Source of the DNA: Trichoplax adhaerens
Taxonomy: Eukaryota; Placozoa; Uniplacotomia; Trichoplacea; Trichoplacidae
NCBI RefSeq assembly: GCF_000150275.1
Contig: NW_002060944.1
Coordinates: 8,704,159-8,768,158, forward strand
Reading direction: 5' to 3'
DNA length: 64,000 bases
Both the position numbers and the translations under genes were made by a program. This document shows, piece by piece, positions 38,039 through 49,699 of this stretch (position 1 is its first letter; each line of letters opens with the position of its first letter). The notes below the pieces were generated by a model that ran no database searches, was not told where the DNA came from, and saw nothing but the letters and a program-made list of their open reading frames with translations.

Positions 38039-40003
38039 TATATTGATACCTTTTGGGTCGATGATTACGTTGTATATTTTTATAGTACAATTACAAAAGT
38101 CATCATTGATGATTGATTGATGTTGCAACTACATCTTATTTGTGTTACAGTAACTATGGAGCACTTCTATGAAAAAGGATATAGTAAATCGATTGTTTTA
38201 AATGCCGCAAGTATTGTGAGAGTCACGAGTTAGAAGAATTATTGTAATAACAATATACTGTACAGGATAGTGTCTCCAGTTAATAATTAAGCAACATAAT
38301 TTCATAAAGACTTTACTAAAACCGTAGTGATGTGGCTAAGGATCGACTGGATATTCAATGTTTATAGAATTTTCGATTGTAGTCTTGTTCTGATATATAG
38401 TAATTATCAATGTGTACGTATTAAGTTAGTGACTTTTACGGCTTTGTATAAGTTCATGAATTTTAATGAGTCCTGTTTAGTTTCAATTATAAATTAGCTT
38501 TCATTTAATAGTCACCTTTTTAGGCACTGTTATAAATTTTAAACTCGAGCTGTTTTTACTGATACAATCGTGTTATTATACTCAAATAAAATTTAATTTA
38601 CGCATCATATTTGCTATCGACCTTCAGTAATATTGTAGGATGCACTCTAGCTAATCTCACTGTATCAGTGAGCTTGAAATATAATAAATAGTAGTAGCTC
38701 TCGAATGTTCTTGAAATGAGAGACATCATGACGCTAAGCTATTGGCATGAACTTACAGGTTTTAAAATCTAGAAATCTATGGTATTGGTAATGTTTTTAA
38801 GGAAAGTAATACTTATTTATGACTTTATGATGGATTTGCTGAAGAACATCTAAGGTCATCAGTAACTTTGTAATCCTTGACAATAGCAGAATATCGTAAA
38901 TTCATTTATTGCCATTCAATCATTTTGCCTACTTACTACTTTAGATTTTGCATAGATTTCAACTATAACCCAATGTGTTCTTGTACAGCCAAATACAGTA
39001 TCTCATCGTAAACTTCAGTATTTTTCGACAGATATTATTTCGCTCGAAGACGCAATTACCCCAGATCAATCGCTTGTATTTGCGGAAGCCATAACATAGT
39101 GCATGGCTTGTATCAGAGAATCGTGCATTACTTTTACTTTAGGCTATATAGCACACTATTTGCCATAGACTTTCGAAGCAGTTATAATTAAACACTGTTC
39201 AAATCAAATAGTATTCGTAAAATTAATTTTCGATTTGAATGAATCACAGAGCAATTTATTACCGTATCATGAAATTAAGCCCGACTATGTAACTAATTAT
39301 GTAAAACAAAGTTCATCCTAGTACTCTAGGCACTATTCAGGTAGCTATACCGTAACATGGTATAGAAATACTTAGTAAATAGCTCAATTTAACGGAAAAT
39401 AAGGTTCGAGGCCTATTTTCATGTGACAAGCGTAGCACCAATATTATCATACAGCTATGACCATCGATGTTCTACTTAATTTTATCATCTTATAATGAAA
39501 CTTCTAGATTTGATATATGCCAGTATAGCGAGAGAGGTTAATAGTAACTCACTAAATTATCAGTCTTTCGCAGAAAATGCAGGATTATCATATTCATTCG
39601 TAGATGACTCCAGGCGATCCAGATTATACTCCGGCCCTATAGTTATGTAATATCGTGTTTGATGTTTAGTCTTCAAGTTACATAGTACCTAGAGGCGACT
39701 GTATAATATGACCGCCTCATAGACGGAACATACGGAGTTCTAACACCATGTGGAATTGTTTATTATTACTAGTAAACGTAGCATTTACTTACTGGGCAAA
39801 TCTGATCTTTTACTTGATGGGTGTTTAACATCGATCATGCTTGGATTGTTTGATAGTGAATAAAGACGATAAGGAAGTAAAGAAAGTGTTTACTATAGTT
39901 TATGGCTAAGATGACAGTGTGAGAATAGGCTAAACTAGATCAGTGGCATAAATGATAGCGCTCTGATACTAAAGTAATAACGATAATTAATCTGTAATAG
40001 AAC
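38039..40003. other. Intergenic; one weak exon-like segment
   Basis: No solid gene. An open segment at about 38993-39101, after a GTACAG acceptor, encodes SHRKLQYFSTDIISLEDAIT and ends in TAG. Together with an open segment at about 38158-38217 (starting MEHFYEKGYS and ending at a GTGAGA donor), which it would follow in phase, it could be a small plus-strand gene. Neither matches a family I know and the evidence is weak. Confidence 0.3.
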
Positions 40004-41295
40004 TTTCCCTTTCTTCTGTAGGAAAATATATGCTGCCAAAATTATTGCAACACCAATTATGCTTTCAATAGCAATACCGATATACGTGCCAGCTGAAATA
40101 AATACATCACTGTCAGTATGACGATAACTGCAACCTATATATGAATGCATTATATATATAATGTATTAGGTTGCTTTTACCGCTTTGTGTTGCAGGACTT
40201 TGACAGTTATCTCCACCAAAGCCTCCAGAACAGCTAAAATCGGATAAAAATTTATGAACATGCATTACTTGAATTCTTAATTTTAATTTTAAAATCCTAA
40301 TACGCGTATTTTTTTATATTAAAATTTCTTCGGGTACAAAATATATCTGAGTATGGAATATCAACTAAACCGATTTTCAAAGTGGCTATATAACTAAAAA
40401 ATTATAATATTTGATTACTGCAATACCTGTAAGTTGGCTTGTTATTCATGTTACTTTGACCATTGTGGCTGCAATGCCCTCGTGAACAAACAAGTCTGCA
40501 TTACGCGGACGTCGGAGTCAAAGATAAACATAGCATGAATAAATATAGACGTTGTACGTAAAGTTAGGATAGATAAATTAAGAATGTATTAACAATTCTT
40601 AGTTTCAGAGTTATCTAGTCTGAGCGGTAAATAATAACTTCCCCTCTACATACTTATATTTGATGGATTAGACATTAAAATTTGATTATTAGTTGGATTC
40701 CGAGCGCGTCATGAAAACACTCCATCGTCACCGATCGACATCGGGCTGAAAGTTAGGTAAGATGTAATTCTAGATTTCAGATTGCTAACTACTTCCGTGA
40801 TGTTAGTAGTATTTCTAGAAGTAAACGCTGTATTATCTTTCATCCATGTTATAGGAAGTAGGGGCCGCCCTACAGCTACATTCTAATCTTGCAAAAGAGC
40901 CAACCTTGAATGTACTTGTATTAGCGGCAATAGATAGTATAGCAACTCCGATAGCTACAATAAATTAAAATGTACAGCACACTATTTGTACAAGATGCTC
41001 AATTATTTCCCATCATTCATTTATCGTCTTACTTTGAAAAAGGTATCACATGGATTTCCAATAATTCCAAAGTTACAGCTAAAATATTAAAAGGAGGCCA
41101 CTAAGGCTATCGTAATAGTGTTTTGCATGAATATTAATTACCTAAGTCAGGTGAAGCTAAATTTGGTACTATTAGGAATAGCATTTTTCCTGTTGTTAAA
41201 CCAAAATATGCTTTATCTGCCTTGCAATAAATCGCTACCAACGATATTACTACATGTTCCATTACCATTACAAAATTTCGGAAAGCAAGACATTC
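40004..41295 (-). pseudogene. Decayed copy of the 3' half of the Ig/EGF receptor
   Basis: Exon remnants run in the same order as in the gene at 49700-63270. They are split EGF (41295-41217 and 41078-41033), Ig (from 40954), EGF (about 40510-40430 and 40233-40181) and membrane segment (40092-40004). Decay is visible. The 41217 exon lost its donor (GT changed to AT) and a Cys (TGC changed to GGC). The Ig exon has a net 2-nt deletion near 40851-40870 and a TGA at 40711-40709, exactly where the receptor has the second Ig cysteine region. The next EGF has a 1-nt deletion and two lost cysteines. The 79-nt and 53-nt exon sizes still equal those of the parent exons (54231-54153 and 50700-50648). The Ig resembles the fifth parental Ig (51759-51457) but follows the third-module EGF, so one Ig-EGF module is missing. 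Confidence 0.85.
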
Positions 41296-44200
41296 CTAAT
41301 TTACAATCACAGGAACGAATTCGATTGTGTAAATCAAAAAATCAAGCATTTAATATTCTAACCAGACATTAATATACGGATTTAGAATCTTAAATATTAT
41401 CAACAAGCTATACGTAATAAATAACAGCGGAAAGATAGGTTTGACCAACGTGTAGCGTTAACAATTGATATCTAAGCCATAAACAAGTAGACTTACTCCT
41501 AGCTAGGGCACCAGCAATTTCTTGTGTGGTTTCAGTATGAGTTACTTAAGCTACCTTTACATGATCGGCGTGTTACTAGTACAAGTGATACCTTTTCTTC
41601 TCAAAACAAGTAACTGAAAGACCAGTGATATTCGGTCAGACTTTTGTGGCTTGCCGCTGAAAATATTCAATTTTTTATATTTGTAGCCGTTAGATACTTG
41701 GTCATTGAACGATTATTGGCTTAGACTTTGCCACCTGAAAAGTACTACAGTGGCTTCTATCTCAGTATAGAGAGAAGTGTGGTTAATGTATATTGTAATA
41801 AAATAATTCGAAAGAGTTTATAACTTAACTAATTAATGAGATGTAAACGGCAAATTATCGCTTACTGTTGAACGCAAACTGCTCATGTAAAGCTAGCTTA
41901 ATGTATTCGTTAACACATAACTGCTGTAATTAGCTGAAATCATTGCGTTGCTGTAGTATTTAATTGTAATCAATTGTTACGGTGTTGCCTTGTCATTAGG
42001 ATAGTTGAATAAGTACAGTAATAGCTATTATGGAGAATATCCATATTTGCAGTGCTAGGTAAGATAAGTAATGCCTTAACGTGGATGTTGTTTGTAGTAG
42101 TTCATTACATATTTGATATTGATTGTTATTGAGTGATAGATAGCAATAAGATGATTCAAATTCTAGTTGATGATAGTTGAATTAGACAATCTACGAGCTT
42201 AGATTAAGATTAAGTATGAGTAAGAGATTCAAAATATTTACTGATAGAAAAGCTATGTAAGGAATATCTTAGTTCGAGGTGTTTCTCCTAGTAAGGTATA
42301 ATAATAATACTGTTGTTGTTTATAAATTATACGGTTCCTATAAAAACTGGAACATTTGAGTTGAGTGGGGTGGTAAAAAGCTGTAGATGTATCTTTGCTA
42401 ATAAAAGTTTCATCTTTACAGTATTTTGCTGTAAGTGTTCAATGTTAAGTAAAAGGGCGTTTAAGTCAGTAGCTACTTATAGACTTTACTGTACGTTACC
42501 TTGTCGCAGAAGTGAAATTGTGACATCACTATATAAGAATGCTAAATGAACCAAGTTTAGCTCTCCATTCTTTATAGTAATTGGTACTAGTTGATAGCGT
42601 GACAGGCGTATAATGAAATTATTGATAATATTTATAGCAATAACTAGAGGAACAGCATCATGAGATTATTTTTAATTATTATCTTTTTCATCTATGTATC
42701 ATCATTGTTCGACCGTGGTAAACAGACTCATCTGAACTAGTTTACGCCAATATAGTAATTATGTGAATAGAAAATAATTAGAAAATGAAAGTGTTAAGGA
42801 AAATAGTAGTAACCAGATAAGGTGACAAATAATATATTAATTAAATTATAATATGAAAAATGATTATATCAACTAATCTATGAATTATTTACCGTTACAC
42901 TTCCTATTTACAGATAAATTATACATCTTATAACTTATAATTCATGCTCAATAAATTGAAACTTAAAATCTTTTCCGATAGAAATTTATTCTTATATGTC
43001 ATCTTGTTACAACTTCCAAATTTTGTAAAAAGTACTAGATCTGCATTCAGCGAGGAGACCCAGTAATTAAGTTGAAGAACTAACTTTATTGTTAAAATAA
43101 AGAGTTTATATTCTTTCTTTATTGTGACCTTTGATCTACTAACGTATATCACAAGATCATCACTAACAGAAAGGTTTCCCTAGTTTAGACATTACAAATA
43201 GACTATCATGCCAAGTATGGCAACATGAGAATACATATATAGATAACCTTAATATAGTACCATAACTACATCTATATGCGCATGACGTGATAACATCGGG
43301 ATATTTAACCATATATAGAAAGAAGGTAACATACTAATTATGTAACTATTACAGAACGTGACGCATCTTTACTATGGTGTGAAACGTGTAGCATGATATC
43401 AAATATTTCATCCATCAAGTAGATATAGGTAATAAGATCTAAGTCATATAAAGCTAATAATGTAATATACTGCAATTAGTTGTGTGACTTGTAGCAATAT
43501 GCCAATGGCCGGATTAAAGTAACCAGGGACTACTCAACTAAAAATTCTCCTTTAAAAGCCGTAACTAAAAAATTTTTCGCCTACATTAAATACACGGAAC
43601 TAGGGGAAAAACATTTTAGTTACGGCTTTTAAAGGAGAATTTTTAGTTAAGTAGTTCTTAAAGTAACATAGAAGATGTGACAACTATGATTCTCATCATT
43701 CATAAAATTTAAGATTACGTCATTAATCAATTATTTAGGCTATGCTACACAGTTTGTCAAGTGCGCTCGTTTATTTATACCATCTTTTGTAGGAAACTTA
43801 TAAATGAATAAAGATGATTTTTAATTTATATTAAATAGCCAGATATTGTCGAGCTGATTAATTACGGTATTGACAAAGAATGGAAAATAAAGGACAGTCT
43901 TTAAATTATCCAATAAACTTTCAGATTAATTAACAGCTGGTAAGTGTAACTTTCTTAAACATCACGCAAACGGTCTGATGAGGTTATTATTAATCATTAT
44001 TATAGGAAAGGCAATGCAAATTCATCATTTTAAACTGTAATTTAGTTATTACTATAGGTAATATTACCTTGTGAAGTAATGCCAACTATATTTTTCGGCT
44101 TAGCTCTTACAAATAAGAGCACGCTTTCATTCTTTTAAATAAATAGGAAATTCCCAATATTATGTTACTTGCTATGATACCGAAGTAACAGCCCAAATTG

Positions 44201-45496
44201 TAAATCTATAGGAATGTATATCCTGGCCAATCTAGTTTACTGCTTATGCAATAAAATCAGAATTTATTTGACTATTACGGTCAGTCTGAGAATTGGCCGC
44301 TTAATTCTTATGAATAATGGTAACATTGTCATTATTAAGAGTAAACTATATCAAATTCATTTCAATTCATCAAAAAGAACTTAAATTATTTATTATAATC
44401 AGTCACAATTGCACATTACGACGACTTTTTTTCAATGGATTTACTATATAAGTTGGAGTCAAATGTATCTTAAGAACTAGACCACCTAGGTGGAACATTT
44501 CCAACTAACTCAATTACAGGGAAAACTTGCCTAATTATTAATATATTCAAATTCTTACACTGATTGTAAAAATATTTGATATATTTAAACATGAATAAAT
44601 ATGCAGTAGCAAGAATAAAAATTCTGTTTTTCAGCATCACATTCAATAATAAATAACTCAAGCAATTACGACATCTGTTTTGTTCTTGGCTTATGAATTT
44701 CTGCTAAGAAGTCCCTGGTTACGTTTTTAGCTCAACATCTTGTCACTTACACTTACATACAATTATCTAAATAATAAAACTTTGACAATTACTTATAAAA
44801 AAATTATGTTTAGGACGGTAAATTTATCCATTAGACTACTCATGATCATGTTAGAGTTACATATATAATGCAAAGCAAAATTTGCTATCGGCTGCCAACA
44901 TTTACTTAAGATAATGTCAATTACCATGATAACAATATAATTTCTGACTACACAAAACTATATTTCTTACAATACTTTCGCCAATACAGAAAGTTATCCT
45001 GATAAATACTTAAAATTAAATAACATTTGATAATGGTTATTATAATTTTACAATTGATTTGTTGCAATAGCCCAATAATATCATATCAAAAACATCTTAG
45101 TTTGTTTACCTAAATCGTTACTAATTGTATTATAAAGTTTGTCCTTTCATCTATTTAAAGATTTCATTCTCACTCGGTAACGTAATTAATGTAAGTAAAA
45201 GAGATAATTTTTAAACCATACCAGACCAATAATTGGCTCTTTAGATGATTGTATTTCTTTCCAGGACAAACTCATCGATTGATCTGATCGTTTTAATATT
45301 TGGATTTGATACCCATATTCTCGTTAATGCTGGTACGGTAACACCAAATGAATAATTTATTTGTATTATGATCAAGATAGAGAAACATTTTCAGTTATTT
45401 TAAGCTAAAGATCTACGATGAATTAATTCCTATTTTCCTTATTTTCGTCCTTACTCAATCATTTCCACATTGATTTCGACATAGACCGATGCCATC
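41296..45496. other. Intergenic, no gene recognised
   Basis: About 4.2 kb with no convincing exon on either strand. Short open frames at 42313-42549, 42928-43152 and 44470-44661 have no domain. The stretch contains a strong inverted repeat (43529-43655, listed separately), and a 13-bp inverted pair lies at 43519-43531 and 44710-44722. Confidence 0.5.
43529..43655. repeat. 42-bp inverted repeat with 43-nt loop
   Basis: The left arm 43529-43570 (ACTACTCAACTAAAAATTCT onward) and right arm 43614-43655 are reverse complements, with a single C/T mismatch visible. The 43-nt loop between them is unique. This could be a foldback/MITE-like element or the remains of one. No coding capacity. Confidence 0.85.
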
Positions 45497-46498
45497 ATGA
45501 ACGAATCTAGCGAAAATAACACCATCGATTATGAACTAATTAATAGCATAGCATTTCTATCGGCTATTCCGATCACTATTATTGGCTTAGTAGTGAATTT
45601 ATTCATTCTTTATATTCTCATCTCAGATAAAAATTTTCATAAAACTACTTACTATCTAATACGATTCTCCGTTCTATCTGATATCGCGTCCACAGGCGCA
45701 TCTAGTTTATCTTTTACTACTGGATCCGTACTGCAACTGCAACTCTATCAAGGCACAATACTTTGTCGCATGTTCATTTTCATCATTCTGGCATCATATG
45801 GCGTATCGATGATGACATTATGCATTATAAGTGCCGATCGTTACATGGCGATTGTTAAACCAATGTCTCAATTCTATCGTCGATATAAGAAACTTATCAT
45901 CTTCCTATTACAAATGGTAGTTTGCTGTATATCGCTTGTAATGGCAATACCAGCTTTACTATTTATAGGTACTTATTCTGATGATACGAAATTTTGTGAT
46001 TTTCCTACCGTAACTTCATCAACTGCCCTATACTTTATCATGAGTTCGATTGTATTATATTTTATGCCAGTAACCTTCTTAGTAGTGGCATACTGTAAAA
46101 TTATATTCCACATGAAAAATCATATTAGGCCACCTGGATTATCAGTTCAACAAGCGGCCGAACGAAATCTAAAGAAACGAAAATTTATTCAATCCTTGAT
46201 GTCTATCACAGCCGCGTACGTATTAACTACTTGGCCATTTTGGGCGACAAGTATAGGCATGGCAATCACACAAAAATCAATGCGCCAAATTCGCCAGCTA
46301 GGTCTATTCTGGTATCTTTTAGCATTTGCATCATTCACGGTAACTACTTCAATTAGTGTGGTTAATCCTTTTCTATATTTAAAATTTGATAGCAATATCA
46401 GAAAAAAAGCAGCAGCTCTACTGAAGAGGTCAGCTGATGCCAATGACTATTATAATCCATCAACTCGAATAACAGTTATGACTCAAAACACAGTATAA
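45497..46498 (+). CDS. Class A (rhodopsin-like) GPCR, intronless
   Basis: Single-exon receptor of 333 residues with canonical class A motifs. TM1 has Gly30..Asn34; TM2 has Asp62 after SVLS; Cys90 (TM3) pairs with Cys167 (loop 2); Asp114-Arg115-Tyr116 is followed by MAIVKP; TM6 has Thr-Trp246-Pro247; TM7 has Asn290-Pro-Phe-Leu-Tyr294, then a basic helix 8. Membrane segments are at about 18-42, 52-76, 91-112, 132-157, 174-201, 234-256 and 267-292. The extracellular N-terminus has sequons at Asn2 and Asn8. It is not close to the other two GPCRs, which have altered TM7 motifs. The ligand is unknown; peptide or amine cannot be told from sequence. The stop codon overlaps an AATAAA signal. It lies between the receptor gene and its pseudogene copy, on the opposite strand. 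Confidence 0.93.
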   Translation: MNESSENNTIDYELINSIAFLSAIPITIIGLVVNLFILYILISDKNFHKTTYYLIRFSVLSDIASTGASSLSFTTGSVLQLQLYQGTILCRMFIFIILASYGVSMMTLCIISADRYMAIVKPMSQFYRRYKKLIIFLLQMVVCCISLVMAIPALLFIGTYSDDTKFCDFPTVTSSTALYFIMSSIVLYFMPVTFLVVAYCKIIFHMKNHIRPPGLSVQQAAERNLKKRKFIQSLMSITAAYVLTTWPFWATSIGMAITQKSMRQIRQLGLFWYLLAFASFTVTTSISVVNPFLYLKFDSNIRKKAAALLKRSADANDYYNPSTRITVMTQNTV

Positions 46499-49400
46499 TA
46501 AAATATAAGGGTGTTACAATTATTAATTTGCGCACATTTATACAAAGTTTGAAGCTTAATAAGGAAATGGTGATAATTGGTCAAAATATACCCTGTAATG
46601 GATTTTACTATTATTTTCTGGACAAATGCCACCTTTTCGTAGACTCCAATATTATTGAAATTTAAATCAAAATATATACCTTATTTTAATTTAAGCTTGA
46701 ATGTAAAGAGTCTCTTAGCCTAATTATACGTATATATGAGAAATTTATCGAATTTATTTCTATATGATATTACTTTGGAATATATATTAACAGTCATTTT
46801 ATTGCTAATTAAGGGTAGCGAAAGCAAAACTTCTTCCGATGGAATGACTTATTTTATGTCAGTTACTTTGTAAGAAGCTATCATTATTAGCTCAACGAAT
46901 TGATGAAACTTTATGAAGCTATAATAATTTTCTACTCGCATATTCCGTTATATTTAGAATTTTCAATAAATCCAACATATTTTAAAGTTTTAACTGGTAC
47001 TAAAGTTCATTTTACTTAGGTTGAATCAGTCAATTGGCTGAAAGAAAGTATTTGCCCGTTTTACTCGATATTAAATCTGTTACATCATATTGAATGGATC
47101 AATCAATCAATCACGTCCGTTCATTCTTAATCGGGCAGATTTTTACGTCAAAGTAAAAAAAAATTAAACAATACATCATATATAAGTTAAGGAACTTCTT
47201 AATACATCGTAATAGTATTGCAAGAGTTGCTGGTACGACTGCTACTTAAAATAGTTAGATAAAGCGTTTTTTTTATAATCAGGCTGTATACGTAATTAAT
47301 GTCAGTATTCCAATCCGGTCTAATCAAATCGTCCGGTTCAGAACTATTCAAGTAAGCAGCTAGATTTTGCAATTGAGGCAGTAATTTAGACTGTTTATCA
47401 ATTCAAATATTGCATCAATTCAGATACATATCTTACCAAGAATTGTTATTTCGATAATGAATTAAGAAAAATTGCCGGAACTTAATGAAAGATGATTTAA
47501 ATTAGATTATAATTTAAAATACTAAAGTCTTCTACTCGAAATAGAACTCAATTAGTGTTGTTTAAACTTTCTATTGTTTAAGTTTAATGTAAAAGCCTGG
47601 AAACATGAATTTAGTATCACACTTTAGTTGCTTCCATTTAAAGAAGTTCATTCGTGATAATAATAAAGTATATCATACGTAGCAACATACACAGCATAGA
47701 TGTAATTTAAACTAGCAATTCTATATCTTGGCGTAGGAGATAAAGTTTGTTTAAAAATATCTTTGAGATTATTTAAAATTGCTGTCGGATGTTCTGAAGG
47801 CTATATCAAGCCTATGCACATTTATAGGAAACCTGATGGACAATGTGTAGATAAATATTTAAATCTGTCTTAAAATTTCATATAAAATGGATCATTCTTT
47901 TATCAGCTATTTCAGATTAATTGATGTATTACTTTCAAGCGATAATGTTTGACTAGTTAAAATCCGTTCCATATTTTATGAATTTATGAATGTTCGTCAT
48001 ATTTATCGACTAATTGCGGTGATAAAATTAATATAAGATAACGCTAGAGATTATGGTACATATCAACTCAAGCTTTGCAATAGCTAATAAAAATGAATTC
48101 GGTTACCGTTATATCATCCATTCCATATGAGATATAAAATCAGAAACGCTTATGTTGCTATTAATAATATAGTGCAATTTTCATATACACCAGATTTATA
48201 TTTGGCTTTTACTCTCATTCAATTTTATCGAAGACATAAGGTACTGTAACTTGATTCAAAAGTTAATTATATTCTTACCACTCCTCATACATAAACTACA
48301 GGTATTTTCTCCAGTTGTGTTTCTTTCCATGCGTTATAAGAGCGATTCTCAATCGTCTATTAGGCCAATTATTTCTGCTAGTTACACCACAATCTTATAC
48401 ATCTACGTTATTCTACTCTATATTCGCTGCTCGACTGTATCACATCAATTAATATTATGCGCTACATGATTTTTCTCAATACTGATTGCAATAAAGAGTA
48501 CGATATTTGTTACTTCTAATTAAACCGCCATTCTTTACTGTTTCAGTGACTTTCGATCTGCAGAAACATCACATTAATGTAATATTTTGTATATTTAATA
48601 GATTTGCTTTGTTGTCCTTTCTGTTTTTCGTTCATTTATATAATCATTTTTCTGGTATAAGGGCAAGTTTTAAAGTTTTGACAAACCGATACCGTAATTT
48701 GTAGATCGAAGAGACCTTGACTACCTAAATAATTTTGTATTTAACGATAATTTGCACCCTAAAATGAAATACGATATAATGCTAATAATAAATTTACACA
48801 GTTAATATCTAAATTAAAAATATATCAGTTAAATAGGTCGTAACAGTCCAAAATGTAAGTAGTTCGCTGCAGTTTATTCCCCAAAATTTATCCTAAAATA
48901 GGAGCCATGAAACTATGGTTTTTCATAATTTGATCGACTTTAGTACATAATGTAGTAGATTCAAGATAAAATAGTCAGTCTAATTGTACTAATAAAGCTA
49001 CAAGACAGTGTTATTACCCTAATCTTCGGCATATTTGTTCATTAAACTATGCTACGTAGCATCTAGGTGAATAGAAAGATATTCAGTGTTTTTGATAGCA
49101 TAACACTGATTTATAATTAAATTTTTTGTTAGATGGCTACGTGATGTAATAGCGAAACTATCTAAAAAATAAGGCTACCAGCATTTTTTGATTTTTCGGG
49201 AAAATACTAAATATTTTGATCAAATTAAGATAATCGATGACAGAGAATTGAACAAAATTAAAATTTACAGCACAGCTATTATTTTATGAAATGAATGAAA
49301 CCCTGAAATAATTTTATTCTTAAAATAATGATTGTCCAAAATGTTTATTTGCATAAATAACTAAACACTATCACAACAACGGAAATGCTGGAAAAGAGAG

Positions 49401-49699
49401 CGAGTAGATCCTCATATCTTGTGTATTAACGTAGAATAGATAAACTGTAATGTATGTATTTGCAGCTAGAATTTCTTGATTTGAAATACACTAGTATAGC
49501 ATTACGCTTAAGCTTAAAATGTTGGAACAAAATGTAGATTAATAGTGACTTACTTTATATAACTGGCATTAACTTCAAGTAATCGTATCCGTAAACGTAT
49601 GCTACTGAATATGCTAGGTTAAATTGATATCTAAAATAATATTTCGAATACGATATGTGCCAGCCACCGATATAAGTCAGGGAAGCTCATGGTAATGCG
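46499..49699. other. Intergenic, no gene recognised
   Basis: About 3.2 kb of AT-rich DNA between the convergent GPCR (plus) and receptor (minus) genes. It presumably holds their 3' untranslated ends. No exon with protein features was seen. Confidence 0.5.

Noticed and set aside
38158-39101. Extra 3' exons for NCAPG2
   Set aside because: The C-terminal conserved block of NCAPG2 is already complete by exon 26, and exon 27 ends in a stop. Joining the 38158 segment from a possible GTAGTA donor in exon 27 brings in a stop codon.
39403-39413. GGTTCGAGGCC resembling a tRNA B box
   Set aside because: No matching A box or cloverleaf stems could be found around it.
48251-48704. Two short plus-strand frames with hydrophobic stretches
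   Set aside because: Short, start without context, hydrophobicity explained by T-rich sequence.
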